Of a DNA stretch of 64,000 nt, positions 37,451-47,110 are shown piece by piece. The notes beneath the pieces are model-generated. The model had not been told where the DNA came from, ran no database searches, and saw only the letters and a program-made list of their open reading frames with translations. Each line of letters starts with the position of its first letter. Positions within the stretch are counted from its first letter, which is position 1. Made by a program: the position numbers and the translations under genes. Source of the DNA: Segatella copri (GTDB taxonomy: Bacteria; Bacteroidota; Bacteroidia; Bacteroidales; Bacteroidaceae); contig NZ_VZCB01000094.1 in the NCBI RefSeq assembly GCF_009494395.1, forward strand, positions 1 to 64,000. The letters are read 5' to 3'.

Positions 37451-37694
37451 CTTTTGTATGCTATTGATATATTGTTGGAAAAGACAGCTAAAGTTTTTGG
37501 GAAAGCTAGTATCTCTGGTCGCACAACAGCTGTTGTGCGCTTGCATATCAGCTGATGTGCGCTTGCATGACAGGTGATGTGCATGCGGCGGTCAACCGTT
37601 ATGCGCTAACTTTTTTATATTTTTTCTTCTTCATGGGTTGGGAATTTTGTACCTTGATGTGTTCTTGGGATAAACAATACAGATAAAAATAGAA
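37451..37694. other. Intergenic region upstream of the ECF sigma gene
   Basis: No gene is seen in the gap between the rpoBC terminator and the sigma gene. It holds the three-unit dyad array at 37521-37582 and an AT-rich tract (about 37610-37680). No TAnnTTTG box with a matched -33 is seen; TACCTTGA near 37650 is the closest. The promoter may instead be one read by the sigma factor encoded next door. Confidence 0.5.
37521..37582. repeat. Three tandem 18-bp dyads with 22-bp period
   Basis: GCACAACAGCTGTTGTGC (37521-37538) is a perfect palindrome. Near copies are GCATATCAGCTGATGTGC (37543-37560) and GCATGACAGGTGATGTGC (37565-37582). Identical GCTT linkers separate them, so centres are 22 bp apart, about two helical turns. 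The array lies about 110-175 bp before the ECF sigma start. Confidence 0.88.
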
Positions 37695-38210
37695 ATGGAA
37701 AAGATAGAACAACTTTTTCGCCAGCATTATTCAAAGATGTTTCTCGTTTCGAGGATGATTCTAGGAGATGAAGAGACCGCAAGGGATGTGGTGAGCGATA
37801 TTTTTGCAGATTTGCTCAGTGGAAAGCTTCGCCTTCCACCTAAAAGTACGGAAGGTTACTTTGTCGTTCTTACTCGAAACCGATGTTTGAATTATCTCAG
37901 AAAGATGACCCTTCACGAAAAGGTCAAGGCTGGTCTTAAGGTGGACCATACGGTAGATATCGTGCATGATGAAAACCGAATCATTCGCGAGATAGACCAT
38001 GAGATGAGCAAGGCAGATCAGATGCTTCGTTTTGTAGATGAAGAATTGACGCTCCAAACCCGCCGCGTGGTCAATATGCATTATCGCCAGAAACTCACTT
38101 ATCGTGAAATCTCAGAAGAGTTAGGTATCAGTGAGGCTGCCGTCTATAAGCATCTTGCTCAAGGTATCAAACGAATAAAAGAACATTTTAATCCCAAGAA
38201 CAATGGATAA
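37695..38210 (+). CDS. ECF-type RNA polymerase sigma factor
   Basis: This 171-residue protein has sigma region 2 (LFRQHYSKMFLVSRMILGDEETARDVVSDIFADLL, GYFVVLTRNRCLNYLRK). Region 4 (VVNMHYRQKLTYREISEELGISEAAVYKHLAQGIKRIK) provides the -35 binding helix-turn-helix. There is no region 3, as expected for the ECF group. Its stop overlaps the anti-sigma start by 8 bp (ATGGATAA), so the two are translationally coupled. It probably directs the downstream receptor gene and perhaps distant targets. Confidence 0.93.
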   Translation: MEKIEQLFRQHYSKMFLVSRMILGDEETARDVVSDIFADLLSGKLRLPPKSTEGYFVVLTRNRCLNYLRKMTLHEKVKAGLKVDHTVDIVHDENRIIREIDHEMSKADQMLRFVDEELTLQTRRVVNMHYRQKLTYREISEELGISEAAVYKHLAQGIKRIKEHFNPKNNG

Positions 38211-38844
38211 GTTAACACAAGTAATCGACATGATTGAGCACCCAGAGCATTATTCTGAGTCTCAGATGAAAGAGATTCTCCAAGATGAGGAGTCTCGCCA
38301 GACCTATCTCACGATGATGGAGATGCGTATGGCTTTTGATAAAGAAGCGACAGAGAAAGATTTGGATGTAGATAAGGAATGGCAATTGTTTACTGAACAG
38401 CATCCGGTAGTGAAGTCCCGTTTTGATTGGCGCAAACTCGCTGCTTCCTTTATAGGTGTATGTTTGCTGTCTGGCATCGCCTTTGCTGCCATTCATACAT
38501 TCAGTTCGCATCGTCAGGTAGAAGAAACATCGGCAGGGGATACGTCTCAGGTAAAAGTAGTATCCAGTCCAAATACTGCTGCTGTCAGTGATAAAGCTAC
38601 GTCATCTGATGTCAAGAAGGAAATTGTGCATAAGACTTTCGACAATGTTTCCTTAGAAACGATGCTCGGAGAAATGGCAGAGTATTATGGAGTGAATATT
38701 GTGTTCCAGAACCAGGAAGCCAAGCAGCTTCGTTTCTATTATGAATGGAACAGCGAGAACAGTCTGCAGAGTGTAGTGGATGAGTTGAATCATTCACAGC
38801 AGATAATTCTCTCTTTGGACAATGAGCAACTTGTTGTAGAATAA
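38203..38844 (+). CDS. FecR-like anti-sigma factor, short form
   Basis: This 213-residue protein has a cytoplasmic part (1-78), one membrane helix (about 80-98), a Ser/Thr/Ala linker, and a C-terminal periplasmic domain (about 145-212). That domain has the pattern TFDNVSLETMLGEMAEYYGVNIVF and LQSVVDELNHSQQIILSLDNEQLVV. It reads as DUF4974/STN-like, the domain found at the end of FecR proteins. The usual FecR middle domain appears missing, since FecR proteins are near 300 residues. The role inferred from position is to hold the overlapping sigma factor until the receptor signals. Confidence 0.8.
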   Translation: MDKLTQVIDMIEHPEHYSESQMKEILQDEESRQTYLTMMEMRMAFDKEATEKDLDVDKEWQLFTEQHPVVKSRFDWRKLAASFIGVCLLSGIAFAAIHTFSSHRQVEETSAGDTSQVKVVSSPNTAAVSDKATSSDVKKEIVHKTFDNVSLETMLGEMAEYYGVNIVFQNQEAKQLRFYYEWNSENSLQSVVDELNHSQQIILSLDNEQLVVE

Positions 38845-38912
38845 CCCTGTCGCAGACAGGTCTGTTTGCAAGTTGGCTTATTTGTAATATGTATCAAATC
38901 AATATAAAAATT

Positions 38913-41459
38913 ATGAAGAAATATATGTTCGCTTTCCTGATGTGTCTGTTGGTACAGGCATCGTTTGGACAGCGCATCTCTAGAAGCTATAACAACCGTT
39001 CCATGTCTGAAGTCCTGAAGGATTTAGACAAGGCAACCCGTCGATATAAAATCAGTTTTATCTATAATGAACTGGAAGATTTCACCGTCACTACCTCTTT
39101 CCGTAATCTCGATTTGCAGGAAGCTTTGGGACGGGTCTTTGGATTCTATCCGATGAAGGCTACGATAGAGGATAGCTTGATATTCGTGGAATGTACCCAA
39201 AAGGAACCTACCAAAATGATGGGACGGGTGATAGATGAACGTCATCGACCAGTGGAGTTTGCTAATGTGGCTTTACTCAATCCCAGGGATTCTTCCTTTC
39301 TCACAGGTGGTGTGACCAATGCCAGCGGCAATTTCGTGATACCTTGTGGCATGAAGAAGGTTCTCGCCAAAGTAAGTTGTGTGGGTTATTACACCTTATA
39401 TAATATATATAATGTGGGAAAAGTCGGAAATGTGGTGTTGAAGGAGAGTACCATGCATATCAATGGTGTTACGGTGAAGGCGAAATTGCCTTCTTTCAAG
39501 ATGGGACGTGAAGGAATGCTCATAGACATACAGCATTCTGATTTGTCAAAAGTAGGAGATGCCGTTGATGTACTCCGACAATTACCTCGCATCAATGTAA
39601 GTAGTACCGATGTCATCAGCGTTTATGGCAAGGGTACACCTATTATATATATCAACAATAAGCAGGTGAGAGATTCCAGGGAATTGCAGCGCCTGAAGTC
39701 TGATGCCATCAAGAATGTGGAAATCATTACTTCGCCTGGTGCAAGATATGATGCCACGGTTAGCTCTGTCATACGTATCCGAACCGTCAAGAAGCAGGGC
39801 GAAGGGGTGAGTGGATCCTTGAATTCCATGGTATGGTATAATGGATATCTGGGAGGGTCAGAACAGCTTAGTCTCAATTATCAGAGTGAAAAGCTCAACT
39901 TGTTTGGGTCTCTTTGGGGATATACAAGAGGGCATAAGGAGGCTACTTCGCTAATTCAGCATATTGAAGGAACGAAGAATGTTACCGTAAACCAGTATGA
40001 TCCCTTATCCTATCGCAATACAATGGGAGAAGTAAACTTTGGTTTCAATTATGACCTCAATGATGAAAACTCTATCGGTGCTTCTTATGATTTAGAATGC
40101 GAACCCTATGCGAAAGGGCATGTTGATGGACAGCAGGAAATATTCAATGAGGGACAACCTGTGGATATCATCAAACAGAAAGCATTGGTCGATGATATAG
40201 GTGGTCCTACCCATGAGTTGAATGCTTACTATGTGGGAAAGGTCAATAAACTGGGAATAGACTTTAATGGAACCTGTCTCTGGCAAAAAACTGGGCGGGA
40301 TATGTTGGAAACAGAAGAGGCTACCGTATTGGAAAATCGGGAAATCCATACTGCGAGTCGCCGCCATAATCAGTTGCTTGCAGGCAAACTGGTTCTTTCT
40401 TATCCCATAGCCAAGGGGCAGTTGGAGTTAGGAAGCGAAGTGAGCCATACCCACAGTAGCGGAGAATATAGCAATGCGGAAGGTGTTGTGGCGGATGCTT
40501 CTACCGATATGAAGGAAGATAATTTGGCGGGATTTCTTGCCTTTTCATATCCTTTAGGCTCGTTTTCAATGGATGCAGGATTGAGATACGAGTATGTGTC
40601 TGCCAAGTATTATTCTTTCGGTAAGTATGAAGAAGAGCCTAGCAGGAATTATAGCAATTGGTTTCCCAACCTGACCCTGTCATGGAATAAGGAACCATGG
40701 GCGGCATCTCTGGCGTATACCTGCAAGACAAAGCGTCCTTCTTATAGTTCCTTGCGCAATGAGGTGCAGTATGATAATCGCTATATGTATGAAGGTGGCG
40801 ATCCTTATCTTCGTCCTACCATTGCTCATGATGTTTCATTGGATGTGATGTGCAACTGGATTTCGTTTGGTGTGGAGTATCTTTATGAGGACAATCCCAT
40901 CATCTGGTATGTTACCCTTTATAATCATCAGGATATAGCCTTCTTGAGAAATGTGAACTTTTCCAGCAAGCAGACGATGACAGCGTATGTCATAGCTGCT
41001 CCCAAGTTCGATTGGTATCAGCCTATATGGCAAGTCTTCTTTCAGAAGCCTTTTTTTGATGCGGAAAAATATGGTGCCCCTCGTGGTTTGTCGAAGCCTG
41101 CCTTGGGTATTACATGGAACAACAAGTTTAAGTTGAGTTCTACTTGGACTTCATGGGTGACCCTTCATGCCAATACTACATCCTATAATGCCTTCCGCCG
41201 GTATCGCTCTGGTTATTTTGCCTCTATGCGAATGGTTAAGACATTCTTTGATGAAGCCTTGACTGTTAATTTCTATGCTGATGATATCTTCAGAAGTCAG
41301 AAAGACCAATGGACCATGTATGGCGACCATGCAACCTTGACGAAGGATAGTTATAATAGTGCCCGTGAAATTGGTGTCAGGGTGGTCTATAAATTCAATT
41401 CCGGTCATAGAAAGTATAAGGGCTCAGGTGCTGGTAATGCAGAGAAGAGCCGTTTTTGA
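38913..41459 (+). CDS. Outer-membrane receptor with STN and carboxypeptidase-like N-terminal domains
   Basis: From ATG 38913 the protein has 848 residues (an ATG at 38889 would add eight) with signal peptide MKKYMFAFLMCLLVQASFGQ. In order, I read an STN-like domain (about 25-95, SMSEVLKDLDKATRRYKISFIY) and a carboxypeptidase-regulatory-like fold (about 105-180, VIDERHRPVEFANVALL). A plug (about 185-285, VLRQLPRINVSS, YINNKQVRDSRELQRLKSD) and an outer-membrane barrel to the end follow. It resembles TonB-dependent receptors with an OMP_b-brl_3-type barrel. No SusD partner is present, so it is not a standard glycan-uptake pair. The ligand is unknown. It sits behind the sigma/anti-sigma pair and likely signals to it. 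Confidence 0.85.
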   Translation: MKKYMFAFLMCLLVQASFGQRISRSYNNRSMSEVLKDLDKATRRYKISFIYNELEDFTVTTSFRNLDLQEALGRVFGFYPMKATIEDSLIFVECTQKEPTKMMGRVIDERHRPVEFANVALLNPRDSSFLTGGVTNASGNFVIPCGMKKVLAKVSCVGYYTLYNIYNVGKVGNVVLKESTMHINGVTVKAKLPSFKMGREGMLIDIQHSDLSKVGDAVDVLRQLPRINVSSTDVISVYGKGTPIIYINNKQVRDSRELQRLKSDAIKNVEIITSPGARYDATVSSVIRIRTVKKQGEGVSGSLNSMVWYNGYLGGSEQLSLNYQSEKLNLFGSLWGYTRGHKEATSLIQHIEGTKNVTVNQYDPLSYRNTMGEVNFGFNYDLNDENSIGASYDLECEPYAKGHVDGQQEIFNEGQPVDIIKQKALVDDIGGPTHELNAYYVGKVNKLGIDFNGTCLWQKTGRDMLETEEATVLENREIHTASRRHNQLLAGKLVLSYPIAKGQLELGSEVSHTHSSGEYSNAEGVVADASTDMKEDNLAGFLAFSYPLGSFSMDAGLRYEYVSAKYYSFGKYEEEPSRNYSNWFPNLTLSWNKEPWAASLAYTCKTKRPSYSSLRNEVQYDNRYMYEGGDPYLRPTIAHDVSLDVMCNWISFGVEYLYEDNPIIWYVTLYNHQDIAFLRNVNFSSKQTMTAYVIAAPKFDWYQPIWQVFFQKPFFDAEKYGAPRGLSKPALGITWNNKFKLSSTWTSWVTLHANTTSYNAFRRYRSGYFASMRMVKTFFDEALTVNFYADDIFRSQKDQWTMYGDHATLTKDSYNSAREIGVRVVYKFNSGHRKYKGSGAGNAEKSRF

Positions 41460-41496
41460 TAGACCGGTTCTTCAGATAAAAAAGAATTTATATTTC

Positions 41497-41560
41497 AAAA
41501 GTCCTTTCATACTACGCTTGTGTCTTTGAAGCGTTTTAGTGTGAAAGGACTTTTAACACA
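41497..41560 (+). terminator. Terminator of the sigma/anti-sigma/receptor unit
   Basis: A long stem AAAAGTCCTTTCA with TGAAAGGACTTTT, extended by ACTA/TAGT and CGCTT/AAGCG, is followed by a short T-run. Confidence 0.8.
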
Positions 41561-41578
41561 AAATAATTGGCAGATTAT

Positions 41579-41609
41579 TCGTTTTTTCCAGATATTATGT
41601 GTAAATTTG
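41579..41609 (+). promoter_or_regulatory. Promoter of the DUF3467 gene
   Basis: TAAATTTG at 41602-41609, with a weak TTCG-like -33 about 20 bp upstream. Confidence 0.55.
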
Positions 41610-41650
41610 CATCATAAATTAAAGTTTAACCCTATTAACTTAATAAAATT

Positions 41651-41977
41651 ATGGAAGAAAATAAGAATAAGGAACAGCAGAATCAGTTCCAGATGGGTAT
41701 CAGCCCAGAAGTAGCAGAAGGTACATATTCAAACTTGGCATTGATTACCCATTCTAGCTCAGATTTCATTTTGGATTTTGCTTGTGCACTCCCGGGAATG
41801 CCGGCACCTCAGATCAAGAGCCGTGTCATCATGGCACCAGAGCACGCTAAGCGTTTGCTTCAGGCCTTGCAGAGTAATGTATATAATTATGAGCAGACTT
41901 TTGGTAAGATTAAGATGGCTGAAGAGCAGCAGGATCGTACTATCGCTCCATTCGGCACACCAAAAGGTGAGGCTTAA
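41651..41977 (+). CDS. DUF3467 family protein
   Basis: This 108-residue protein has SPEVAEGTYSNLALITHSSSDFILDFACALPG and KSRVIMAPEHAKRLLQALQSNVYNYEQTFG, the DUF3467 pattern. The function is unknown to me. From memory, this gene stands between rpoC and rpsL in Bacteroidota. Here the sigma trio separates it from rpoC. It has its own promoter. Confidence 0.88.
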   Translation: MEENKNKEQQNQFQMGISPEVAEGTYSNLALITHSSSDFILDFACALPGMPAPQIKSRVIMAPEHAKRLLQALQSNVYNYEQTFGKIKMAEEQQDRTIAPFGTPKGEA

Positions 41978-42100
41978 TCCATAAACATACATACTAAGAC
42001 TAAATTTCCTGCTAAATTCCACTTTTTCTTTATAAGTTTTGTTTTTAATAGTTATATAAAGTTAAAATTTAGTGTCCTTTTTCAAAAGTTACCTATAATA

Positions 42101-42132
42101 TTAGGTAGTTTGCAGAAAAAATCGTAACTTTG
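42101..42132 (+). promoter_or_regulatory. rpsL promoter region
   Basis: TAACTTTG at 42125-42132 is a full -7 match, while the -33 (TTAG at 42101-42104) is weak. The leader to the rpsL ATG is about 85 nt. The preceding spacer 41978-42100 shows nothing else. Confidence 0.6.
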
Positions 42133-42217
42133 CACCCCGAAAAGCCCCATAATGTGGTGGCTTATACGGAAATAAGACAATAATAAAAAACAAAATAATA
42201 AATTAAAAAGTAAAATT

Positions 42218-42598
42218 ATGCCTACTATTTCACAGTTAGTAAGAAAAGGCAGAAGAGTTTTGGTAGACAAGAGCAAGTCTCCAGCTTTGGATTCATGTCC
42301 TCAGCGTCGTGGTGTTTGCGTTCGTGTTTACACAACAACTCCAAAGAAGCCTAATTCGGCAATGCGTAAGGTTGCCCGTGTACGTTTGACAAACTCTAAG
42401 GAGGTTAACTCTTACATTCCAGGAGAGGGACACAATTTGCAGGAGCACTCAATCGTATTGGTTCGTGGTGGTCGTGTAAAGGACCTTCCTGGTGTTCGTT
42501 ATCACATCGTTCGTGGTACTCTTGATACCGCAGGTGTTGCAAACCGCACACAGCGTCGTTCTAAGTACGGTGCTAAGCGTCCAAAGGCAAAGAAGTAA
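42218..42598 (+). CDS. rpsL: 30S ribosomal protein uS12
   Basis: This 126-residue protein has [13 protein letters not shown] and the decoding-site loops [17 protein letters not shown] and [15 protein letters not shown]. The lysines of the streptomycin-related loops are retained. It is the first gene of the rpsL-rpsG-fusA group. Confidence 0.98.
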   Translation: MPTISQLVRKGRRVLVDKSKSPALDSCPQRRGVCVRVYTTTPKKPNSAMRKVARVRLTNSKEVNSYIPGEGHNLQEHSIVLVRGGRVKDLPGVRYHIVRGTLDTAGVANRTQRRSKYGAKRPKAKK

Positions 42599-42784
42599 TT
42601 CTAAATCCGGACAAAATTAAAAGAAATCCGAAAACTCACGGTCGGAGAAGGTCGAGAGTTTAGGTAAAAAGATTATTTTATTAAACGTTTTGCTGGAGAA
42701 GTAACAGGTTGAGTAAATACTCGGGTGCGAGTGTTGAAGAACGATATACAGCCCCATGCAGAATTTAAATTTTTTCGATTAAAA
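42599..42784 (+). other. 186-nt spacer between rpsL and rpsG
   Basis: This gap is far longer than most in the r-protein clusters. It holds inverted segments, such as AACTC near 42635 and GAGTT near 42656, and ACTCGGGTGCGAGT (about 42718-42731), a short hairpin. It could be a site for uS7 feedback control, which acts at this junction in E. coli. That is inference only. Confidence 0.4.
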
Positions 42785-43261
42785 ATGAGAAAAGCAAAAC
42801 CAAAGAAGAGAGTGATCCTCCCAGATCCAGTCTTCAACGACCAGAAGGTCTCTAAATTCGTAAATCATTTGATGTATGATGGTAAGAAGAATACATCTTA
42901 TGAGATTTTCTACAATGCACTCGATACCGTTAAGGCTAAGATGGCTAACGAGGAGAAGTCTGCACTTGAAATTTGGAAGCAGGCTCTCGATAATATTACT
43001 CCACAGGTTGAGGTTAAGAGCCGCCGTATTGGTGGTGCTACCTTCCAGGTTCCTACAGAAATTCGTCCTGACCGTAAGGAAAGTATCTCTATGAAGAACC
43101 TTATCAGCTTCGCTCGCAAGCGTGGTGGTAAGACTATGGCAGACAAGCTTGCTGCTGAGATTATGGATGCTTATAACAATCAGGGTGGCGCTTTCAAGCG
43201 TAAGGAGGATATGCATCGTATGGCTGAGGCTAACCGTGCATTTGCTCACTTCAGATTCTAA
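42785..43261 (+). CDS. rpsG: 30S ribosomal protein uS7
   Basis: From ATG 42785 the protein has 158 residues ([25 protein letters not shown]...). The frame opened at 42725 would add 20 residues not found in the family. It nucleates assembly of the 30S head and contacts the E site. fusA follows after 29 bp. Confidence 0.96.
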   Translation: MRKAKPKKRVILPDPVFNDQKVSKFVNHLMYDGKKNTSYEIFYNALDTVKAKMANEEKSALEIWKQALDNITPQVEVKSRRIGGATFQVPTEIRPDRKESISMKNLISFARKRGGKTMADKLAAEIMDAYNNQGGAFKRKEDMHRMAEANRAFAHFRF

Positions 43262-43290
43262 TTTAACATATAAAATAGGTTTAAAAGAAA

Positions 43291-45405
43291 ATGGCAAATC
43301 GCGATTTACATTTGACACGTAACATCGGTATCATGGCGCACATCGATGCCGGTAAGACAACAACATCTGAGCGTATCTTGTTCTATACAGGTAAGACTCA
43401 TAAGATCGGTGAGGTACACGATGGTGCTGCTACAATGGACTGGATGGCCCAGGAGCAGGAGCGTGGTATTACTATCACTTCTGCAGCTACAACTTGTAAC
43501 TGGAACTATCTCGGTAAGTCTTATAAGATTAACTTGATCGATACTCCGGGACACGTTGACTTCACTGCTGAGGTTGAGCGTTCACTCCGTGTACTCGATG
43601 GTGCTGTTGCTACATATTCTGCAGCTGACGGTGTACAGCCACAGTCAGAGACAGTATGGCGCCAGGCTGACAAGTACAATGTACCTCGTATCGGTTATGT
43701 AAACAAGATGGACCGTTCAGGTGCTAACTTCTTTGAGACAGTTCAGCAGATGAAGGATATCTTGGGTGCTAATCCTATTGCTATTCAGATTCCTATTGGT
43801 GCAGAGGAGAACTTCAAGGGTGTAGTTGACCTGATCAAGATGAAGGCTATTCTCTGGCACGATGAGACTATGGGTGCTGAGTATGACGTAGAGGAAATTC
43901 CTGCTGATTTGGCTGACGAGGCTGCAGAGTGGCGTGATAAGCTTCTTGAGGGTGCTGCTAACTTCGATGACGAGGTTATGGAGCTCTATCTCGATGGTCA
44001 GGATATTCCAGAGGAGAAACTCCTTGCTGCTATCCGTAAGGGTTGCTGCGCTATGGAATGCTGCCCAATGTTGCTCGGTTCTTCATACAAGAACAAGGGT
44101 GTTCAGCCATTGCTCGACTATGTATGTGCATTCTTGCCATCACCAATGGATACTCCAAATATCATCGGTACTAACCCTGATACAGAAGAGGAAGAAGATC
44201 GTAAGCCATCTGAGGATGAGCCAACATCTGCTCTCGCATTTAAGATTGCTACTGACCCATTCATGGGCCGCTTGGTATTCTTCCGCGTTTACTCAGGTAA
44301 GGTTGTTGCTGGTTCTTATGTTTACAACCCACGTTCTGGCAAGCGCGAGCGTATCAGCCGTCTGTTCCAGATGAACTCTAAGCAGGAAATCCCAATGGAG
44401 TCAATCGACGCAGGTGATATCGGTGCAGGTGTAGGTTTCAAGGATATCCGTACTGGTGATACACTCTGTGATGAGGATCACCCAATCGTATTGGAGTCTA
44501 TGACATTCCCTGATACTGTAATCTCTATCGCAGTTGAGCCTAAGAGCCAGGCTGACATCGCTAAGATGGATAACGGTCTCGCTAAGTTGGCTGAGGAGGA
44601 TCCAACCTTTACAGTACGTACTGATGAGCAGAGCGGTCAGACTATCATCTCTGGTATGGGTGAGCTCCACTTGGATATCATCATCGACCGTTTGAAGCGT
44701 GAGTTCAAGGTTGAGTGTAACCAGGGTAAACCTCAGGTTAACTACAAGGAGGCTATCACTAAGACAGCTCAGAGCCGTGAGACTTACAAGAAGCAGTCTG
44801 GTGGTCGTGGTAAGTTCGCTTGTATCGATGTAACCATCGGTCCTAAGGACGAGGATTACAAGGAGGGCGACTTGCAGTTCATCAACGAGGTTAAGGGTGG
44901 TAACGTTCCTAAGGAATTCATCCCATCAGTACAGAAGGGCTTCGCTGACTGCTTGTCAAATGGTGTACTCGGTGGCTTCCCAATGACAGGTTTGAAGGTA
45001 ACTTTGACAGATGGTAGCTTCCACCCAGTTGACTCTGACCAGTTGTCATTCGAGTTGGTAGCACATCAGGCATTCAAGGTACTTTGCCCTAAGGCTGGTC
45101 CTGTCTTGATGGAGCCTATCATGAAGGTAGAGGTTGTTACTCCAGAAGAGAACATGGGTGACGTAATCGGTGACTTGAACAAGCGCCGTGGTCTCGTTCA
45201 GGGTATGGAAGAAGGTCGTAGCGGTGCTCGCATCGTAAAGGCAATGGTTCCATTGGCTGAGATGTTCGGTTATGTAACAGCTTTGCGTACTATCACTTCT
45301 GGTCGTGCAACAAGTTCTATGGAGTACGATCATCATGCACCTCTTTCTTCAACAATTGCTAAGGCTGTGTTGGAGGAGGTTAAGGGTCACGCAGAACTCC
45401 TTTAA
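43291..45405 (+). CDS. fusA: Elongation factor G
   Basis: This 704-residue GTPase carries [18 protein letters not shown] and NKMDR. Domains II-V follow, including [18 protein letters not shown] and the C-terminal [12 protein letters not shown]. It drives translocation and ribosome recycling. The S10 genes follow directly, with no tuf between. Confidence 0.97.
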   Translation: MANRDLHLTRNIGIMAHIDAGKTTTSERILFYTGKTHKIGEVHDGAATMDWMAQEQERGITITSAATTCNWNYLGKSYKINLIDTPGHVDFTAEVERSLRVLDGAVATYSAADGVQPQSETVWRQADKYNVPRIGYVNKMDRSGANFFETVQQMKDILGANPIAIQIPIGAEENFKGVVDLIKMKAILWHDETMGAEYDVEEIPADLADEAAEWRDKLLEGAANFDDEVMELYLDGQDIPEEKLLAAIRKGCCAMECCPMLLGSSYKNKGVQPLLDYVCAFLPSPMDTPNIIGTNPDTEEEEDRKPSEDEPTSALAFKIATDPFMGRLVFFRVYSGKVVAGSYVYNPRSGKRERISRLFQMNSKQEIPMESIDAGDIGAGVGFKDIRTGDTLCDEDHPIVLESMTFPDTVISIAVEPKSQADIAKMDNGLAKLAEEDPTFTVRTDEQSGQTIISGMGELHLDIIIDRLKREFKVECNQGKPQVNYKEAITKTAQSRETYKKQSGGRGKFACIDVTIGPKDEDYKEGDLQFINEVKGGNVPKEFIPSVQKGFADCLSNGVLGGFPMTGLKVTLTDGSFHPVDSDQLSFELVAHQAFKVLCPKAGPVLMEPIMKVEVVTPEENMGDVIGDLNKRRGLVQGMEEGRSGARIVKAMVPLAEMFGYVTALRTITSGRATSSMEYDHHAPLSSTIAKAVLEEVKGHAELL

Positions 45406-45430
45406 TAAAATAAAGAAATAACGGTAAGAT

Positions 45431-45472
45431 GAGGCGCTGCTTAGCGAATGACTCTTAAGCAGCGTACCTCTT
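45431..45472 (+). other. Hairpin between fusA and rpsJ
   Basis: GAGG...CGCTGCTTA pairs with TAAGCAGCG...CCTC. The following sequence is only moderately T-rich (TTCTTCCTTTAG). It may be a leaky terminator or an S10-leader-type control element. No clear promoter box is seen before rpsJ. Confidence 0.5.
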
Positions 45473-45520
45473 CTTCCTTTAGACTAAAATAATTCATATA
45501 ATAATAACTTAATTTTAAAA

Positions 45521-45826
45521 ATGAGTCAGAAAATCAGAATTAAGCTGAAGTCTTACGACCACCAGTTGGTTGACAAGTCAGCTGAGAAGATTGTGAAGGC
45601 TGTAAAGGCAACAGGCGCTATCGTTAGCGGTCCTATTCCATTGCCAACACACAAGCGTATTTTTACTGTAAACCGTAGTACTTTCGTTAACAAGAAGTCT
45701 CGCGAGCAGTTCCAGCTCTCAGATTTCAAGCGTCTCATCGACATCTACAGCTCAACAGCTAAGACAGTTGATGCCTTGATGAAGCTTGAATTGCCAAGTG
45801 GTGTAGAAGTAGAAATCAAAGTCTAA
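45521..45826 (+). CDS. rpsJ: 30S ribosomal protein uS10
   Basis: This 101-residue protein has [22 protein letters not shown] and [17 protein letters not shown], the family pattern. It is in the 30S head and doubles as the NusG/NusB partner in antitermination. It heads the S10 cluster. Confidence 0.97.
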   Translation: MSQKIRIKLKSYDHQLVDKSAEKIVKAVKATGAIVSGPIPLPTHKRIFTVNRSTFVNKKSREQFQLSDFKRLIDIYSSTAKTVDALMKLELPSGVEVEIKV

Positions 45827-45846
45827 TTATTAAAAATTAAATTGAA

Positions 45847-46461
45847 ATGCCAGGATTAATTGGAAAGAAAATCGGAATGACATCCGTTTTCAGTGCCGAC
45901 GGTAAGAACATTCCGTGCACTGTTATCGAAGTAGGTCCTTGTGTTGTAACCCAGGTTAAGACCGTAGAAAAGGATGGTTACAAGGCTTATCAGTTAGGTT
46001 TCGGCGAGGCTAAGGAGAAGCGTACTTCTCAGCCTATGATGGGAATCTTCAAGAAGGCAGGCACAACACCTAAGAAGCACTTGGCCGAGTTCAAGTTTGA
46101 TGAGGAGTACAACCTCGGTGACACCATTACAGTTGAAATCTTCAACGGCTGCAAGTTCGTTGACGTAATTGGTACATCAAAGGGTAAAGGCTTCCAGGGC
46201 GTTGTTAAGCGTCACGGATTCGGTGGTGTAGGTCAGTCTACTCATGGTCAGGATGACCGCGCTCGCAAGCCGGGATCTATTGGTGCATGTTCTTACCCTG
46301 CTAAGGTATTCAAGGGTATGCGCATGGGCGGCCAAATGGGAGGTGATAGAGTAACAACTCAGAACCTTCAGGTGTTAAAGGTAATTCCAGAGCAGAATCT
46401 CCTTATCGTTAAGGGTTCTTTCGCTGGATGCAAAGGTTCAACTGTTTTAATTGAGAAATAA
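45847..46461 (+). CDS. rplC: 50S ribosomal protein uL3
   Basis: This 204-residue protein has [15 protein letters not shown] and [16 protein letters not shown], followed by the loop [20 protein letters not shown]. It reaches near the peptidyl-transferase centre. Its stop shares one base with the rplD start. Confidence 0.97.
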   Translation: MPGLIGKKIGMTSVFSADGKNIPCTVIEVGPCVVTQVKTVEKDGYKAYQLGFGEAKEKRTSQPMMGIFKKAGTTPKKHLAEFKFDEEYNLGDTITVEIFNGCKFVDVIGTSKGKGFQGVVKRHGFGGVGQSTHGQDDRARKPGSIGACSYPAKVFKGMRMGGQMGGDRVTTQNLQVLKVIPEQNLLIVKGSFAGCKGSTVLIEK

Positions 46462-47090
46462 TGGAAGTTAGCGTATTAGATATCAAAGGTCAGGAGACCG
46501 GCCGCAAGGTAGCTCTTAATGATGCAGTCTTCGGCATTGAGCCTAACGATCACGTTCTCTACCTCGACGTAAAGCAGTATCTCGCTAACCAGCGTCAGGG
46601 TACAGCTAAGTCTAAGGAGAGAAGCGAGATGAGCGGTTCTACTCGTAAGCTTGGTCGTCAGAAGGGCGGCGGCGGTGCTCGCCGTGGTGATATTAACTCA
46701 CCTGTACTCGTAGGTGGTGCTCGCGTATTTGGTCCTAAACCACGTGATTACCGCTTCAAGCTCAACAAAAAAGTAAAGATTCTTGCTCGTAAGTCTGCTT
46801 TGTCTTACAAGGCACAGGAGAGCGCAATCGTAATGTTGGAAGATTTCACATTCGAGGCTCCAAAGACTAAAGAATTCTTAAGTGTTCTTAAGAATCTTAA
46901 AATTGAGGGCAAAAAAGTACTCTTTGTTTTGCCAGAATCAAATAAAAACGTATATTTGTCTGCACGTAACTTACAGCGCGCTGAGGTTATCCTCGCATCT
47001 AACGTCAATTCGTACAAAATTTTGAACGCAGATGTTGTAGTGATTACAGAAAAGTCGCTTGAGACTATCGACCAGATCTTAACAAAGTAA
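46461..47090 (+). CDS. rplD: 50S ribosomal protein uL4
   Basis: This 209-residue protein has the extended loop with [20 protein letters not shown] and [15 protein letters not shown]. It lines the exit tunnel. In E. coli uL4 represses the S10 operon. The start overlaps the rplC stop by one base. Confidence 0.97.
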   Translation: MEVSVLDIKGQETGRKVALNDAVFGIEPNDHVLYLDVKQYLANQRQGTAKSKERSEMSGSTRKLGRQKGGGGARRGDINSPVLVGGARVFGPKPRDYRFKLNKKVKILARKSALSYKAQESAIVMLEDFTFEAPKTKEFLSVLKNLKIEGKKVLFVLPESNKNVYLSARNLQRAEVILASNVNSYKILNADVVVITEKSLETIDQILTK

Positions 47091-47091
47091 A

Positions 47092-47110
47092 AAGGAGATA
47101 TTAGAATATG
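47092..47110 (+). promoter_or_regulatory. Shine-Dalgarno-like site of rplW
   Basis: AAGGAG at 47092-47097 is 10 nt before ATG 47108. It stands out against the A/T-rich leaders of its neighbours. Confidence 0.5.

Noticed and set aside
37521..37582. Possible CRISPR or integron attachment site
   Set aside because: Only three 18-bp dyads with 4-bp linkers are present; there are no spacers, no integrase beside it and no cassette genes.
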